In this document: in pieces, positions 16,290 through 25,544 of the stretch
Layout: each line of letters starts with the position of its first letter
Numbering within the stretch: position 1 is the stretch's first letter
NCBI RefSeq assembly: GCF_023703775.1
Contig: NZ_CP098514.1
Location: 2,081,998 to 2,145,997 of the forward strand
Length of the DNA: 64,000 bases
Origin: Haloplanus sp. GDY1
GTDB lineage: Archaea > Halobacteriota > Halobacteria > Halobacteriales > Haloferacaceae
Direction: 5' to 3'
The notes under the pieces: model-generated
Seen by the model: the letters and a program-made list of their open reading frames with translations, nothing else
Database searches by the model: none
What the model was told of the DNA's origin: nothing
Translations under genes and position numbers: made by a program

Positions 16290-17675
16290 ATGCTCAGCAG
16301 GCAGTACCTCCGGGAACACCCGGACGTGGTGCGCCGGACCCTCGAAGACCGGGGGATGGCCGACGACGTGGACCTGGATCGACTCCTGGAGATCGACGAG
16401 GAGTGGCGCTCGCTCAAGAGCGAAGGGGACGACCTGCGACACGAGCGCAACCAGGTGAGCGACCGGATCGGTCGCCTGAAAGCCGAGGGGAAAGACGAGG
16501 AGGCCGAGGAGGCCATCGAGCGCTCCCAGGAACTCAAGGCGCGTCTGGAGGACGTCGAGGACCGCGCCGACGACCTGGAGGCCGAACTGGAGGCGGGGCT
16601 CATGGAGATTCCGAACGTCCCCCACGACGACGTGCCCGTCGGCGAGGACGAGAGCGACAACGTCGAGGACCGACGCCACGGCTTCGACGACCTCCGCGAC
16701 CTGCCCGAGACGGTCACGCCCCACTACGACCTGGGCGAGGACCTCGACGTCATCGACGAGGCCCGCGCCGCCAAGACGACCGGCGCCGGCTTCTACTTCC
16801 TGAAGGGCGACGGCGCGCGCCTCGAACACGCCCTGATCCAGTTCATGATGGACGTCCACCGCGAACAGGACTACGTCGACCTGTTCCCGCCGATTCCGGT
16901 CAACTCCACGTCGATGGAGGGGACCGGTCAGTTGCCGAAGTTCGCGGACGACGCCTACCGCCTCGGCGGGTCGGAGACGGAGGACTACGACGAGGACGAC
17001 CTCTGGCTCTGTCCCACCGCGGAGGTGCCCGTCACCAACATGTACGCCGACGACATCCTCCTCCGGGAGGACCTCCCGCTGAAGCATCAGGCCTACACCC
17101 CGAACTTCCGGCGCGAGGCGGGCGAACACGGCACCGAGACCCGTGGCATCGTCCGCGTCCACCAGTTCAACAAGGTGGAACTCGTCAACTTCGTCGAGCC
17201 GTCGGAGAGCTACGAGCGACTGGAGGGACTGGTCGACGAGTCCGAGGAGGTACTCCGGCGTCTCGGCCTCCCCTACCGGGTCCTGACGCTCTGTACCGGC
17301 GACCTGACGTTCGCGTCCGCGAAGACCTACGACATCGAGGTGTGGGCGCCGGGCACCGACGCCGAGGACGGCCCCGAACGGGGCGGTCGGTGGCTCGAAG
17401 TCTCCAGCGCCTCGAACTTCGAGGACTTCCAGGCCCGGCGGGCCGGCATCCGCTACCGTCCGGAGCGCCACGAGTCGGCGGAGTACCTCCACACCCTCAA
17501 CGCCTCCGGGACGGCGGTGGGCCGCGTGATGGTCGCCATCCTCGAGTACTACCAGAACGAGGACGGCACCGTCACCGTCCCCGAGGCGCTCCGTCCGTAC
17601 ATGGGCGGCCGGGAGGTCATCGAGGGACACGAGAAGGTGGGGGAGAGCGCCGTCGGCGCGGGCGAGCGGGACTGA
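16290..17675 (+). CDS. serS: Seryl-tRNA synthetase
   Basis: The protein has 461 residues and charges tRNA-Ser with serine. An N-terminal coiled-coil arm (about 1-110, rich in Glu/Arg/Lys heptads) precedes the class II catalytic core, with motif 2 FRREAGEHGTETRGIVR and a motif 3-like HTLNASGTAVGRVMVAILE. This is the common bacterial/archaeal type, not the rare methanogen type. A GGTTTTGTC box lies 26 nt before the ATG. Confidence 0.96.
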   Translation: MLSRQYLREHPDVVRRTLEDRGMADDVDLDRLLEIDEEWRSLKSEGDDLRHERNQVSDRIGRLKAEGKDEEAEEAIERSQELKARLEDVEDRADDLEAELEAGLMEIPNVPHDDVPVGEDESDNVEDRRHGFDDLRDLPETVTPHYDLGEDLDVIDEARAAKTTGAGFYFLKGDGARLEHALIQFMMDVHREQDYVDLFPPIPVNSTSMEGTGQLPKFADDAYRLGGSETEDYDEDDLWLCPTAEVPVTNMYADDILLREDLPLKHQAYTPNFRREAGEHGTETRGIVRVHQFNKVELVNFVEPSESYERLEGLVDESEEVLRRLGLPYRVLTLCTGDLTFASAKTYDIEVWAPGTDAEDGPERGGRWLEVSSASNFEDFQARRAGIRYRPERHESAEYLHTLNASGTAVGRVMVAILEYYQNEDGTVTVPEALRPYMGGREVIEGHEKVGESAVGAGERD

Positions 17676-17748
17676 ACGCGGCGGACGTGGAGAGAGCGTC
17701 CAGCCCGCGTCGACGGCGGTCGCCGTCGGCGCGGGCGAACGGGACTGA
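17649..17748 (+). repeat. Duplicated 3' end of serS
   Basis: The last 27 bases of serS (17649-17675, encoding the final VGAGERD and stop) are repeated at 17722-17748 with one mismatch. The second copy lies in the intergenic region 73 bases downstream and includes the TGA. It looks like a small local duplication. Confidence 0.8.
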
Positions 17749-17835
17749 CCGTCGGCGAACGGCTCCGAAGTTCGCGTTGTCCCGACCGGTATCGACTCCA
17801 TAATTATGTCACTCGGCCGAGTAGCGTCGGCCACC

Positions 17836-18126
17836 ATGCCGGACCTCCCCGACGACGACCCGACCAGCACCGTCGCCGACGACTACTTCGAGCAGACGTA
17901 CGCGGTGAGCGCGAGCGAGGCGGGGGCGTTCCTGATCGACCTGGGCGAACTCCTGCGGGCGGGCGAGGACGTGACCCTCGACGGCGACGACTGGGAACTC
18001 CCCTTCGCCTACCGCGAACCGGTCGAACTGGAGATCGAGTACGTCGGCGGGTCGGAGCCGGAACTGGAGATCGAACTCGAACTGACGAGCGTCGCCGGGG
18101 ACGAGGACCCGCCCTCGCTCGGCTAG
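17836..18126 (+). CDS. Amphi-Trp domain protein
   Basis: The product has 96 residues. It matches the small haloarchaeal amphi-Trp domain, with the characteristic VTLDGDDWELPFAYREPVEL and a final amphipathic strand ELEIELELT. The function is unknown. A CATAATTA box around 17799-17806 suits initiation near the ATG at 17836 better than the earlier in-frame ATG at 17806, which lies inside the box. Its TAG overlaps the stop of the convergent next gene in a shared CTAG. Confidence 0.8.
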   Translation: MPDLPDDDPTSTVADDYFEQTYAVSASEAGAFLIDLGELLRAGEDVTLDGDDWELPFAYREPVELEIEYVGGSEPELEIELELTSVAGDEDPPSLG

Positions 18127-18446
18127 TCGGTGTACGTGGTCAGCGACTCGATCCGTTCGTCCGCGACTCGGAAGACGTCGACGAAGCCGAACAGGTCCTC
18201 GTCGTCCGCCCGGAGGCGTCCGCGCGCGAACACCGTCTCCGGGCCGACACACACCTCGTCGAGGACGTGTTCGGTGTCGGTGCGCGGCCGGTCGTCGCGC
18301 ATGAACGCCACGAACCGCTCCCGACCGTCGAGCGTCCGGTCCGGTCGCCGGTGGACGAACGCCGGATCGAGGAGGCCGGCGAGGCGGTCGTACGCCCCAG
18401 CGTCGATCGCGTCGTAGTACCCCGTCACCGTGTCGCGCCGGTCCAT
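18123..18446 (-). CDS. NTF2/SnoaL-like protein
   Basis: The product has 107 residues with the NTF2-like helix-then-curved-sheet pattern: TVTGYYDAIDAGAYDRLAGL, FVHRRPDRTLDGRERFVAFM and a final sheet ending VFRVADERIESLTTYTD. Such proteins are small-molecule isomerases, hydrolases or binding modules; no activity can be assigned. The start is supported by GGGTTACGG about 26 nt upstream. It ends tail-to-tail with the amphi-Trp gene. Confidence 0.75.
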   Translation of the reverse strand: MDRRDTVTGYYDAIDAGAYDRLAGLLDPAFVHRRPDRTLDGRERFVAFMRDDRPRTDTEHVLDEVCVGPETVFARGRLRADDEDLFGFVDVFRVADERIESLTTYTD

Positions 18447-18583
18447 ACCGTCACTTCGGCGGGACCCCCGTAACCCTTTGTCGGTGCGCCCCCGACCGAC
18501 TGCCGGTCGCGAGGGACGGGACCGTCCGGGCGAAGCACCGGATAGTGACAACAGTTTAACACCCTCGACGCGTCGACACGGGC

Positions 18584-19699
18584 ATGAGCGACGAACCGAC
18601 GACGGTGGCCGTGGCCTGTCAGGGCGGCGGCAGCCACACGGCCTTCACGGCGGGTGCCCTCCGACGATATCTCGCGGCGTCGGACTCGGCGTACGACTTC
18701 GTCGCCTTCACCGGCACGTCCGGCGGCGCGCTCTGTGCACTGACGGCGTGGTACGGGCTCCGAACCGCGGACGCCGCGGCCGCGCGGGCCGGCCTCCGTG
18801 ACCTCTGGGCCGACATCGAGGTGCGCGGGCCGCTCGACGCCGCCGTCAACTTCGGCGTCGTGAACACGGGCCGCCTCCTCGACTCCGGGTTCCCGATGCC
18901 GCAGGTCGGCCCGGCGTACAACCCGGGCGCTCGGCTGGCGAAGCGGCGCCTCCGGCGCGCCATCGAGGCGCAGGTCGATCCGGCGGTCCTCGCCGACCTC
19001 GTCGCCGAGGGCGGGGACGGGGCGCCGCCGCCCAAACTCCTCGTGAGCGCCGTCGACGCGACCGACGGGACGTTCGAGATCTTCACCGACCGGCCGTCGG
19101 AGCCGACTCCGGACGGGGCCGACGACCCGGTCGCGTCGTGGATCGAGGAGCGGCCAAAACCCCTCTCGGTCGACGCCGTCCTCGCGTCCGCGTCGGTGCC
19201 GACGGTGTTCGAGGGGGTGCGGATGCGGGACGAACCGGACGGCCCGGTCCACGAGTACTGGGACGGGCTGTTCTCGCAGAACCCCCCGATCCGGAACCTC
19301 CTCGGCGGACCGGACCGCGCGGCCCGGAAGCCGGACGAGATCTGGCTGATCCGCATCAACCCCCGCGTCCGGCGGGACGGCCTCTCGACGCTGGCCGAAA
19401 TCGCCGACCGGCGCAACGAACTGGCGGGCAGCCTCTCGCTGGCACAGGAACTCCACTTCGTCGACCGGGTCAACGACTGGATCGACGACGGCGTCCTGCC
19501 CCGGGAGCGCTACAAGCCCGTCACCGTCCGCGAACTCGAACTGGACGAGGACCGCCTCGACGGCGAGCGACCCCTCCGGACGGCGTCCAAACTCGACCGT
19601 CGGTCGGGCTTCATCGAGGACCTGCTCGCCCTCGGGGAGCGACAGGCCGACGACTTCCTCGCCGACCCCGACGCCCACCGGCTGCTGGGGCCGGCGTAG
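18584..19699 (+). CDS. Patatin-like phospholipase/acylhydrolase
   Basis: The protein has 371 residues. The catalytic dyad motifs are intact: oxyanion loop CQGGGSHTAFTAGAL near residue 10, nucleophile elbow TGTSGGALCA near 46, and the Asp in EYWDGLFSQNPP near 226. It should hydrolyse ester bonds in lipids. Haloarchaeal membranes are ether-linked, so the natural substrate may be a storage lipid or foreign lipid, which is inference. An AGTTTAAC box is centred 28 nt before the ATG. No signal peptide is visible, so it is cytoplasmic. Confidence 0.88.
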   Translation: MSDEPTTVAVACQGGGSHTAFTAGALRRYLAASDSAYDFVAFTGTSGGALCALTAWYGLRTADAAAARAGLRDLWADIEVRGPLDAAVNFGVVNTGRLLDSGFPMPQVGPAYNPGARLAKRRLRRAIEAQVDPAVLADLVAEGGDGAPPPKLLVSAVDATDGTFEIFTDRPSEPTPDGADDPVASWIEERPKPLSVDAVLASASVPTVFEGVRMRDEPDGPVHEYWDGLFSQNPPIRNLLGGPDRAARKPDEIWLIRINPRVRRDGLSTLAEIADRRNELAGSLSLAQELHFVDRVNDWIDDGVLPRERYKPVTVRELELDEDRLDGERPLRTASKLDRRSGFIEDLLALGERQADDFLADPDAHRLLGPA

Positions 19700-19744
19700 C
19701 CGACGACGGCAACCCCTTTATTCGGCGACCGCCTGCCACCGCCC

Positions 19745-20248
19745 GTGGACCTGCACGTGCGCTACGCGGGCGACGACGACCCCGAGAAGTGTACGGCCCG
19801 CAAGCTCGCCCGGTTCGACCTGGCCGACCTGCACCGCTCGGACCGGGCGACGCCGTACGGGGTGGTGCTCAACCCACACGCGGAGCGGGCGCTCTCGCCC
19901 GCCGACGCGCCCGGGACCGAGCGGCTCGTCGCCCTCGATTGCTCGTGGGAGTCCGCGGGCGAGGCGCGCTTCTCCCTGCCCGGCGACCACCGGGCGCTCC
20001 CCTACCTGGTCGCCGCCAATCCCGTCAACTTCGGCCGGCCGATGGAGTTGACGACGGTGGAGGCGCTGGCGGCGGCGCTCGTCATCCTCGGCGACCGCCC
20101 GCACGCCGAGCGGATCCTCGCGAAGTTCACGTGGGGCGGGACGTTCCTCGAACTCAACGACGAGCCCCTGCGGCGCTACGCCGACTGTGCGGACTCCGCG
20201 GAGGTCGTGGCGGTCCAGGGCGAGTATCTGGACCGCGGCGACGGGTAG
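19745..20248 (+). CDS. tsr3: Tsr3, 16S rRNA aminocarboxypropyltransferase
   Basis: The product has 167 residues and matches the archaeal/eukaryotic Tsr3 (former DUF367) family, which transfers an aminocarboxypropyl group from S-adenosylmethionine to a small-subunit rRNA pseudouridine. Recognisable stretches are [42 protein letters not shown] and the C-terminal [15 protein letters not shown]. The GTG start at 19745 is preceded by CCTTTATTC, centred 26 nt upstream. It lies near a NOG1-like GTPase, consistent with ribosome biogenesis. Confidence 0.92.
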   Translation: MDLHVRYAGDDDPEKCTARKLARFDLADLHRSDRATPYGVVLNPHAERALSPADAPGTERLVALDCSWESAGEARFSLPGDHRALPYLVAANPVNFGRPMELTTVEALAAALVILGDRPHAERILAKFTWGGTFLELNDEPLRRYADCADSAEVVAVQGEYLDRGDG

Positions 20249-20302
20249 CGCCCGGGGCGCCCTCGACGGTGGCGGGCTGGGCCGCGGACGGGCGAAGGAT
20301 TG

Positions 20303-20812
20303 ATGGCCGGTCGCGCCGGGCACAGGGACGTGCGGTCCCAGCGACTCCTCCCGGTGGCCGCCGCCGTCGCCGGCGCCGCGGCCATCGGCGTCGGCGTCCA
20401 CCAGGGACTCGTCCACGTCGCCCCCGGCTACGAGGGGACGATAGTGACCGGCTGGGGGCGGACGCTCAACCACGAGGAGCGGCTGCTCGCGTGGCTGGGC
20501 GCCCTCGGCGTGGCCGGTGCCGTCGGCTCGCTCCGGTGGCGACGGCTCGCCGTCCTGCCGGCGGCGACGGGCGGCGTCGTCCTGTGTTACGCGCTCCGGG
20601 CCGTGGCGACCTACGCCCTCGATCCGGGCCTCTACGTGGAGGTTTCTGCGTCCGGTGGCCCCACAAGATTCGTCCTCGGCGCCGAGCCGTTCCTGCTCGT
20701 CGCGGGCGGGGCGTTGCTCGTCGTCGCCGCCGTCCGCGGCTGGCGGGCGACGGCGGACGGGACGACCGACGGCGACGCCCCGCCCACCCCGTCGTCCCGA
20801 GACCGGACGTGA
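20303..20812 (+). CDS. Small integral membrane protein, unknown function
   Basis: The product has 169 residues. About four hydrophobic segments are visible: PVAAAVAGAAAIGVGVHQGL, LLAWLGALGVAGAVGSL, LAVLPAATGGVVLCYAL and PFLLVAGGALLVVAAVRGW, with a short charged tail. I do not recognise the family. No convincing TATA box precedes it, so it is probably transcribed with tsr3, which ends 54 bases upstream. Confidence 0.6.
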   Translation: MAGRAGHRDVRSQRLLPVAAAVAGAAAIGVGVHQGLVHVAPGYEGTIVTGWGRTLNHEERLLAWLGALGVAGAVGSLRWRRLAVLPAATGGVVLCYALRAVATYALDPGLYVEVSASGGPTRFVLGAEPFLLVAGGALLVVAAVRGWRATADGTTDGDAPPTPSSRDRT

Positions 20813-20876
20813 GGGTCCGCGGCGGTCGCCGCCGCGAACGGACGGCCTTTTACCCGCGGGTACCGAAGGCCCGGCA

Positions 20877-21881
20877 ATGATTTTCGAAGGCCTCCCGACC
20901 ACGCCCCGGTCGGAGGAACTCGTCGACAAAGCCTTCTCGCGGGCCGCCCGCTCCGGGCGTGCGAAGTCGGGGCTGGAGGCCCAGCAGTCGATGCTGCAGA
21001 CGGCGGGCAACATCCTCTCGGACAACCTGGAGAACGTGGTGACGGAGTGGCCGGACTTCGGCGTCGTCGACCCCTTCTACCGGGAACTCGCCGACGCCGT
21101 CCTGCGGCGGGAGATCGGGTCGCGGACGGCCGAGGACGGCACCGAACAGGTCGGACTGGACGCCCTCCGCGCCAGCCTCTCGGAGGTGACGTGGGCGAGT
21201 CGCCAGGTCGAGGAGATCCAGCGGGAGTACAACGCGAAGCTCCGGAAGACGGACCCGGAGACGGCACGCAAGCACCGCAAGCAGGCGTTCGCGCGGATGG
21301 CCGACGTGGTCGAGGAGGTGGCCGACGACCTCCGGCGGGTGGGCGACGCCCGGAACGCGCTCCGTGACCTGCCGGACGTCCGCCCCGACGAACCGGCCAT
21401 CGTCGTCGCCGGCTACCCCAACGTCGGCAAGTCGTCGTTCGTGAACGCGGTCACCCGCGCCGACAACGAGATCGCCCGGTATCCGTTCACCACCCGCGGG
21501 GTGCAGATCGGTCACTTCGAGCGGGACCACATCCGCTATCAGATCATCGACACCCCGGGGCTGCTGGACCGCCCCGAGGCGGAGCGAAACGACATCGAGA
21601 GCCAGGCGGTGAGCGCGCTCGCCCACCTCGCCGACGCCGTCGTGTTCGTCGTCGACGCCAGCGAGGAGTGTGGCTACCCGCTCGACGCCCAGCTCGCCCT
21701 GCGCGATGCGGTCGTCGATCGGTTCGACGCCCCCGTCCTGACGATCTGTAACAAGAGCGACCGCTCGACGGACGTGGACGCCGACGCCTACATGAGCGTG
21801 AGCGAGGGGGAGAACGTCGACGCGGTCCTCGATCTGGCGGTCGAGACGGTCGACTGGGAGCCGGATCTGCCCTCCCGCTAG
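20877..21881 (+). CDS. NOG1-like GTPase
   Basis: The protein has 334 residues. An N-terminal helical domain typical of NOG1 (about 1-160) is followed by an OBG/NOG-type G domain: G1 GYPNVGKSS, a YPFTTRGVQIG switch, G3 DTPGLLD and G4 NKSD. The eukaryotic relative acts in 60S ribosome assembly; the archaeal form is presumed to act on large-subunit maturation. CCTTTTACC is centred 27 nt before the ATG. The TAG shares a CTAG with the stop of the convergent SIMPL gene. Confidence 0.9.
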   Translation: MIFEGLPTTPRSEELVDKAFSRAARSGRAKSGLEAQQSMLQTAGNILSDNLENVVTEWPDFGVVDPFYRELADAVLRREIGSRTAEDGTEQVGLDALRASLSEVTWASRQVEEIQREYNAKLRKTDPETARKHRKQAFARMADVVEEVADDLRRVGDARNALRDLPDVRPDEPAIVVAGYPNVGKSSFVNAVTRADNEIARYPFTTRGVQIGHFERDHIRYQIIDTPGLLDRPEAERNDIESQAVSALAHLADAVVFVVDASEECGYPLDAQLALRDAVVDRFDAPVLTICNKSDRSTDVDADAYMSVSEGENVDAVLDLAVETVDWEPDLPSR

Positions 21882-22588
21882 GCGGCCGCGTACGTCACGT
21901 CGACGGTGGCCGTCACCGTCACCGGCGCGGGCTGGAAGGTCGTCTCGCTGCCGGCGGCCGCGTCCTCGAACCGGGCGACGGGGAAGGGACCGAACTCCGC
22001 GCCGGTGGTCGCGTGCGTCACGCCGGTCACCGAGAGGTCCGCGGCGGTCGCGATGCCGTCGGCGTCGGTGCGCGCGGCGCCCATCGCGCGGTCGAGCGCC
22101 GTCGACCGAAGTTCGGCGCGGCGCTCGTCGCTGAGGGTGAACTGGACGCCGTCGACGGTCGTCGCACCGGCACCGACGGCGACGTCGACGACCGAACCCG
22201 CGTTCGCGGGCGCCGTCTCGACGGCCAGCGAGTGGACCGCGCGGTAGCCGCGCAGTTCCCGTTCGCCGTCGAGGTAGTCGTAGACGGGCGCGATGCCGAA
22301 CGACGTCGTCGTCACGTTCGCGTCGGGGACGCCCGCGTCCGCGAGCGCCGACCGCACGCTGGTCACGTCCCGCGCGACGGCCTCGCGGGCGTCGGCGGCG
22401 CCGTCCGCGGTCACCTCGACGCCGAGGCTCACGACCGCCAGGTCCGCCTCGGCGCTCGCCGTGCCCGTGGCCGACACCGAGATGGTCGATCCGTCACCGC
22501 TCGCGTCCGCCGTCCCCGACTGGAGGGGACCGGCACAGCCGGCGAGGAGGACGACGAGGGCGAGCGCCGCGGGGAACAAACGTTTCAT
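21878..22588 (-). CDS. SIMPL-domain (DUF541) lipoprotein
   Basis: The product has 236 residues. A signal peptide with a lipobox, LVVLLAGCAGP, places the mature protein on the outer face of the membrane, probably lipid-anchored at Cys17. The rest is a SIMPL/DUF541 domain with the paired repeats ISVSATGTASAEADLAVVSL and VTVTATVDVTYAAA. Family functions are poorly defined (a stress or oxidative link in bacteria). The start is supported by TAGTTTTTGT centred about 27 nt upstream. Confidence 0.85.
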   Translation of the reverse strand: MKRLFPAALALVVLLAGCAGPLQSGTADASGDGSTISVSATGTASAEADLAVVSLGVEVTADGAADAREAVARDVTSVRSALADAGVPDANVTTTSFGIAPVYDYLDGERELRGYRAVHSLAVETAPANAGSVVDVAVGAGATTVDGVQFTLSDERRAELRSTALDRAMGAARTDADGIATAADLSVTGVTHATTGAEFGPFPVARFEDAAAGSETTFQPAPVTVTATVDVTYAAA

Positions 22589-22666
22589 ACCCCTCACACG
22601 ACGCCGGAGGACAAAAACTACTCCGTCGCCCCGAGGTGACACGGTTCACGGTCGGTTCGGGGGCGG

Positions 22667-24088
22667 TCAGGTGGCGACGGGCGTCGACGGCGAGGTCCGG
22701 CGCGTCGCGTGACCCGGGAGGGCCGCCTCGGCGGGGGCGACGGGCGCGGCGCGTGCCGCCCCCTCAGCGCCCGCCGCCGCGTTCGCCCGTTCGACGACCA
22801 CGTATTGGACTTCGACGGTCACGGGGCGGTCGGGGCGGAAGGGCGTCTCGGCGATGGGGGCGATGCGCTCCGCGAGGCGTTCGGCGAGCGCCGGCGTGTC
22901 GGTCCCGGGCGGGTGGCCGACGACGACGGTCACCCGCTCCGGTCGGGTGAATGGGAACGTCTCCTCGTAGGAGATCGCGAGCGAGAGGCGTTCGAGGTCC
23001 TCGTGGTCGTCGAGGACGGCGTCGACGGTCGCTCGCGTCTCCTCCTCGAACGTCGCGGTGCGGTAGGTGCTGTACGTGACCCCCGCGAGCAGCGTCGAGA
23101 GGACGAGCAGCGCGGCCCCGAGCGCGGCGATGCGTTTCAGCGTCGCGGCCCGCGCCTCCTCGGAGCGGAGCCAGCCCTTCGGGCGGTAGCCCGTCGCCCA
23201 CAGCACCGCGAGCGCGGCGAAGTTGATCGACAGGAAGTTGACGAGGACGAGGACGAGGGCGCCGGAGACGGTGCGGGGCGATCCCCACGCGAGGCCGATG
23301 CCCACGACGGCGGTGGGCGGCACGAGCGCCGCGGCGATCATGACGCCGACCAGCGCGGTGGAGACGCCGGTCGAGAGCGAGAGCGCCCCCGCGGCGCCCG
23401 CCCCCAGCGCGATGACGAGGGAGAGGACGTCCGGAACGAGGCGTTCGCGCACCTCGTCGATGGCGAACACCTCGGCCGTCTCGAGGGGAACGACGTGGGC
23501 CGTTCGCAACAGGAGGGCGAAGGCCGCGGCCGCGAGGACGGCCAGCACGCCCCCCACGACCTGCTGTTTCACGCCCCGGAGGAGCAGGTCGCGGTCGTCG
23601 ACCACGGACCCGGTGCTGGTCGCCATCGCCGGGCCGATCAGCGGGGCGATGACCATCGACCCGACGACGACGGCCGCCGAGTCGAGCAGCAACCCGGCGG
23701 TGGCGACCACCGCGCTCACCGTCGTCATCACGACGAACGTGCGCCAGTTCGGCGCCAGCGACCGCGCCCGGGCGGCGAGTTCCTCCCGGGCGATCCGGTC
23801 GCCGTTCTCCTCGCCCGCCTCGTAGCGCTCCACGAGGTCGTCGAACCGTCGCGAGATCACCGTCTCGGCGTTCAGGACGACCGTGTAGGCCTCCCGATCC
23901 AGCCCCGCCTCGCGGAGGCGTTCGAGGACCGGTTCGACCGCCGCCTGCGGGAGCGGGAAGGTGACCGCCGCGGTGTACTCGCGGTTGCTGGTCTCCTCCG
24001 CCACCACGTAGTCGATGCCCTCGTCGTCGAGGGTGCGCAGGATGGCGTCGCGCTTCCCCGGGGGGACCATCACCTGAACGAGTCGCAC
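22667..24088 (-). CDS. TIGR00341/DUF389 membrane protein
   Basis: The product has 473 residues. The N-terminal soluble domain (about 1-100, [14 protein letters not shown] onward) has an ACT/ferredoxin-like pattern; about six membrane helices follow, with the family hallmark [17 protein letters not shown] and [18 protein letters not shown]. The function is unknown. I chose GTG 24088 because GGCTATATGC is centred 28 nt upstream of it. The ATG at 24115 would lie inside that box, and family members typically begin at this RLVQV stretch. Confidence 0.87.
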   Translation of the reverse strand: MRLVQVMVPPGKRDAILRTLDDEGIDYVVAEETSNREYTAAVTFPLPQAAVEPVLERLREAGLDREAYTVVLNAETVISRRFDDLVERYEAGEENGDRIAREELAARARSLAPNWRTFVVMTTVSAVVATAGLLLDSAAVVVGSMVIAPLIGPAMATSTGSVVDDRDLLLRGVKQQVVGGVLAVLAAAAFALLLRTAHVVPLETAEVFAIDEVRERLVPDVLSLVIALGAGAAGALSLSTGVSTALVGVMIAAALVPPTAVVGIGLAWGSPRTVSGALVLVLVNFLSINFAALAVLWATGYRPKGWLRSEEARAATLKRIAALGAALLVLSTLLAGVTYSTYRTATFEEETRATVDAVLDDHEDLERLSLAISYEETFPFTRPERVTVVVGHPPGTDTPALAERLAERIAPIAETPFRPDRPVTVEVQYVVVERANAAAGAEGAARAAPVAPAEAALPGHATRRTSPSTPVAT

Positions 24089-24110
24089 GGGAACATGTCC
24101 ATCCCCCGTC

Positions 24111-24120
24111 GGCATATAGC
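24111..24120 (-). promoter_or_regulatory. TATA box deciding the TIGR00341 start
   Basis: GCTATATGCC on the minus strand is centred 28 nt from the GTG at 24088 and overlaps the alternative ATG at 24115, which it therefore excludes. Confidence 0.6.
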
Positions 24121-24138
24121 CTGTCGTCGACGCCGTGC

Positions 24139-24843
24139 TCAGTCCGGCGCCAGTCGCGCCAGCAGCGGCATCGCCTCGATCCGCTCCCCGGACAGCGCGT
24201 CCCACGCGACGCCCGACGGCTTCCCGGCCGCCCCCGTCCGCACGGTTCGCGCCGGCGTCACGACCAGATCCATCGGCACGTCGTGGGGCGCGGTCGGGAG
24301 GGTACCGTCGAACACCTGGCGTTCGTGGACGGTCGTGGCCGTCGTCGTGTCCTCGTCCACCAGGCCGAACTCCCGGAGGAGGGCGAACTCCAGGTCGCTG
24401 TACCCCTCGCCCTTGCCGATCCGGCCGCCGGCCTCGGTCACCGCGACGCTCCCGCTGACGATCAGGTCGAGTGGCTCCATCTCCGCGGGTCCGACGGGGA
24501 CGCCGTACTCGTCGATGCCGGAGACGGTGGTCGCGTCGTCGACGTCGTCGACGTCGGCGGGGTCGAGCCGGCGGAACGCCCGTTCGTCGCGCAGCCGCGG
24601 AACGGCCACGTACAGGGTCTTCCCGGCCCGGAGGGCCGCCCGCCGGGCCGGTAACTGCGGGGCGTCGGGGTTGGCCTTGATCGTCGACGCCGCGTCCCAC
24701 TCGGGCGTCCCCGCGAGTCGCTCGGCCGCCCCGTCGGCGCCCGCGAAGTTGGGGATGCGGCCGTGGGGCGGGAACGGGAACCGCGCCTCGCCGGACGCCT
24801 CCAGGTCGTCCCAGACGCGCTCCCTGATGCGATCCTTGTCCAT
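24139..24843 (-). CDS. 5-formyltetrahydrofolate cyclo-ligase-like protein
   Basis: The product has 234 residues and belongs to the MTHFS superfamily, with the ring [26 protein letters not shown] and a glycine-rich [15 protein letters not shown] near residue 150 that forms part of the nucleotide/folate site. The bacterial enzyme converts 5-formyl-THF to methenyl-THF; the archaeal members are divergent and their substrate is not proven. It is divergent from engB, 82 bases apart. Confidence 0.82.
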   Translation of the reverse strand: MDKDRIRERVWDDLEASGEARFPFPPHGRIPNFAGADGAAERLAGTPEWDAASTIKANPDAPQLPARRAALRAGKTLYVAVPRLRDERAFRRLDPADVDDVDDATTVSGIDEYGVPVGPAEMEPLDLIVSGSVAVTEAGGRIGKGEGYSDLEFALLREFGLVDEDTTTATTVHERQVFDGTLPTAPHDVPMDLVVTPARTVRTGAAGKPSGVAWDALSGERIEAMPLLARLAPD

Positions 24844-24925
24844 GGTCGATCACGGCACCGGAGGCCCATACGTCCCTCGCCCGCGACACGCCGAGTTTAA
24901 CCGCCCGAGCCGTCTACGTCTCGCC

Positions 24926-25540
24926 ATGTTCGAGGACCGCCCGGACCGCGACGAGGTCGTACTCGTCGGCCGGTCGAACGTGGGCAAGTCGACGCTGATG
25001 CGGGAGTTGACCGGGCACTCGGTCCCCACGGGCCGCAAGCCGGGCGTGACGCGCCAGCCGAACCACTTCGACTGGGCCTCGGAGGGCTTCATGTTCACCG
25101 ACCTCCCGGGATTCGGCTTCATGTCCGGCGTCCCCGAGGAGCGACGCGAGCGGATCAAGACGGACGTGGTGCGGTACGTCGAGGGGAACGCCGAGGACAT
25201 CCTCGCTGGCGTCCTCGTCGTCGACGGCAAGAGCGTCGTCGACATCATCGACCGCCACAGCGGCGAGGGCGAGGTCCCCCACGACGTGGAACTGTTCCAC
25301 TTCCTGCGGGACGTCGGGATCCCGACCGTCGTCGCCGTCAACAAGATGGACAAGGTCGACGACCGGGACGAACGGCTGGACGACCTCTGTGACCGACTCG
25401 GCATCCTCCCGCCGTGGCAGCAGTGGCGGGAGACGATCGCCCCCATCTGTGCGAAGCGGGGCGACGTCGACGCCCTGACCGACGCCCTCGAAACCCACTT
25501 CCACGAGCAGAAGCGCGACGACCTGCTGAAGTTCCTGTAG
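24926..25540 (+). CDS. engB: EngB-type GTPase
   Basis: The product has 204 residues and is almost entirely a G domain: G1 [10 protein letters not shown]3 DLPGFGFM, and G4 NKMD followed by [11 protein letters not shown]. Bacterial EngB/YihA acts in large-subunit assembly, and the archaeal form is presumed to do the same. AGTTTAACC is centred 28 nt before the ATG. The gene is convergent with the dehydrogenase gene, with four bases between stops. Confidence 0.92.
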   Translation: MFEDRPDRDEVVLVGRSNVGKSTLMRELTGHSVPTGRKPGVTRQPNHFDWASEGFMFTDLPGFGFMSGVPEERRERIKTDVVRYVEGNAEDILAGVLVVDGKSVVDIIDRHSGEGEVPHDVELFHFLRDVGIPTVVAVNKMDKVDDRDERLDDLCDRLGILPPWQQWRETIAPICAKRGDVDALTDALETHFHEQKRDDLLKFL

Positions 25541-25544
25541 CGCC

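Noticed and set aside
20269-20305. Mini-ORF coupled to the small membrane protein at 20303
   Set aside because: A TGATG occurs at the start, but no start codon lies in frame with that TGA, so it is not a mini-ORF case.
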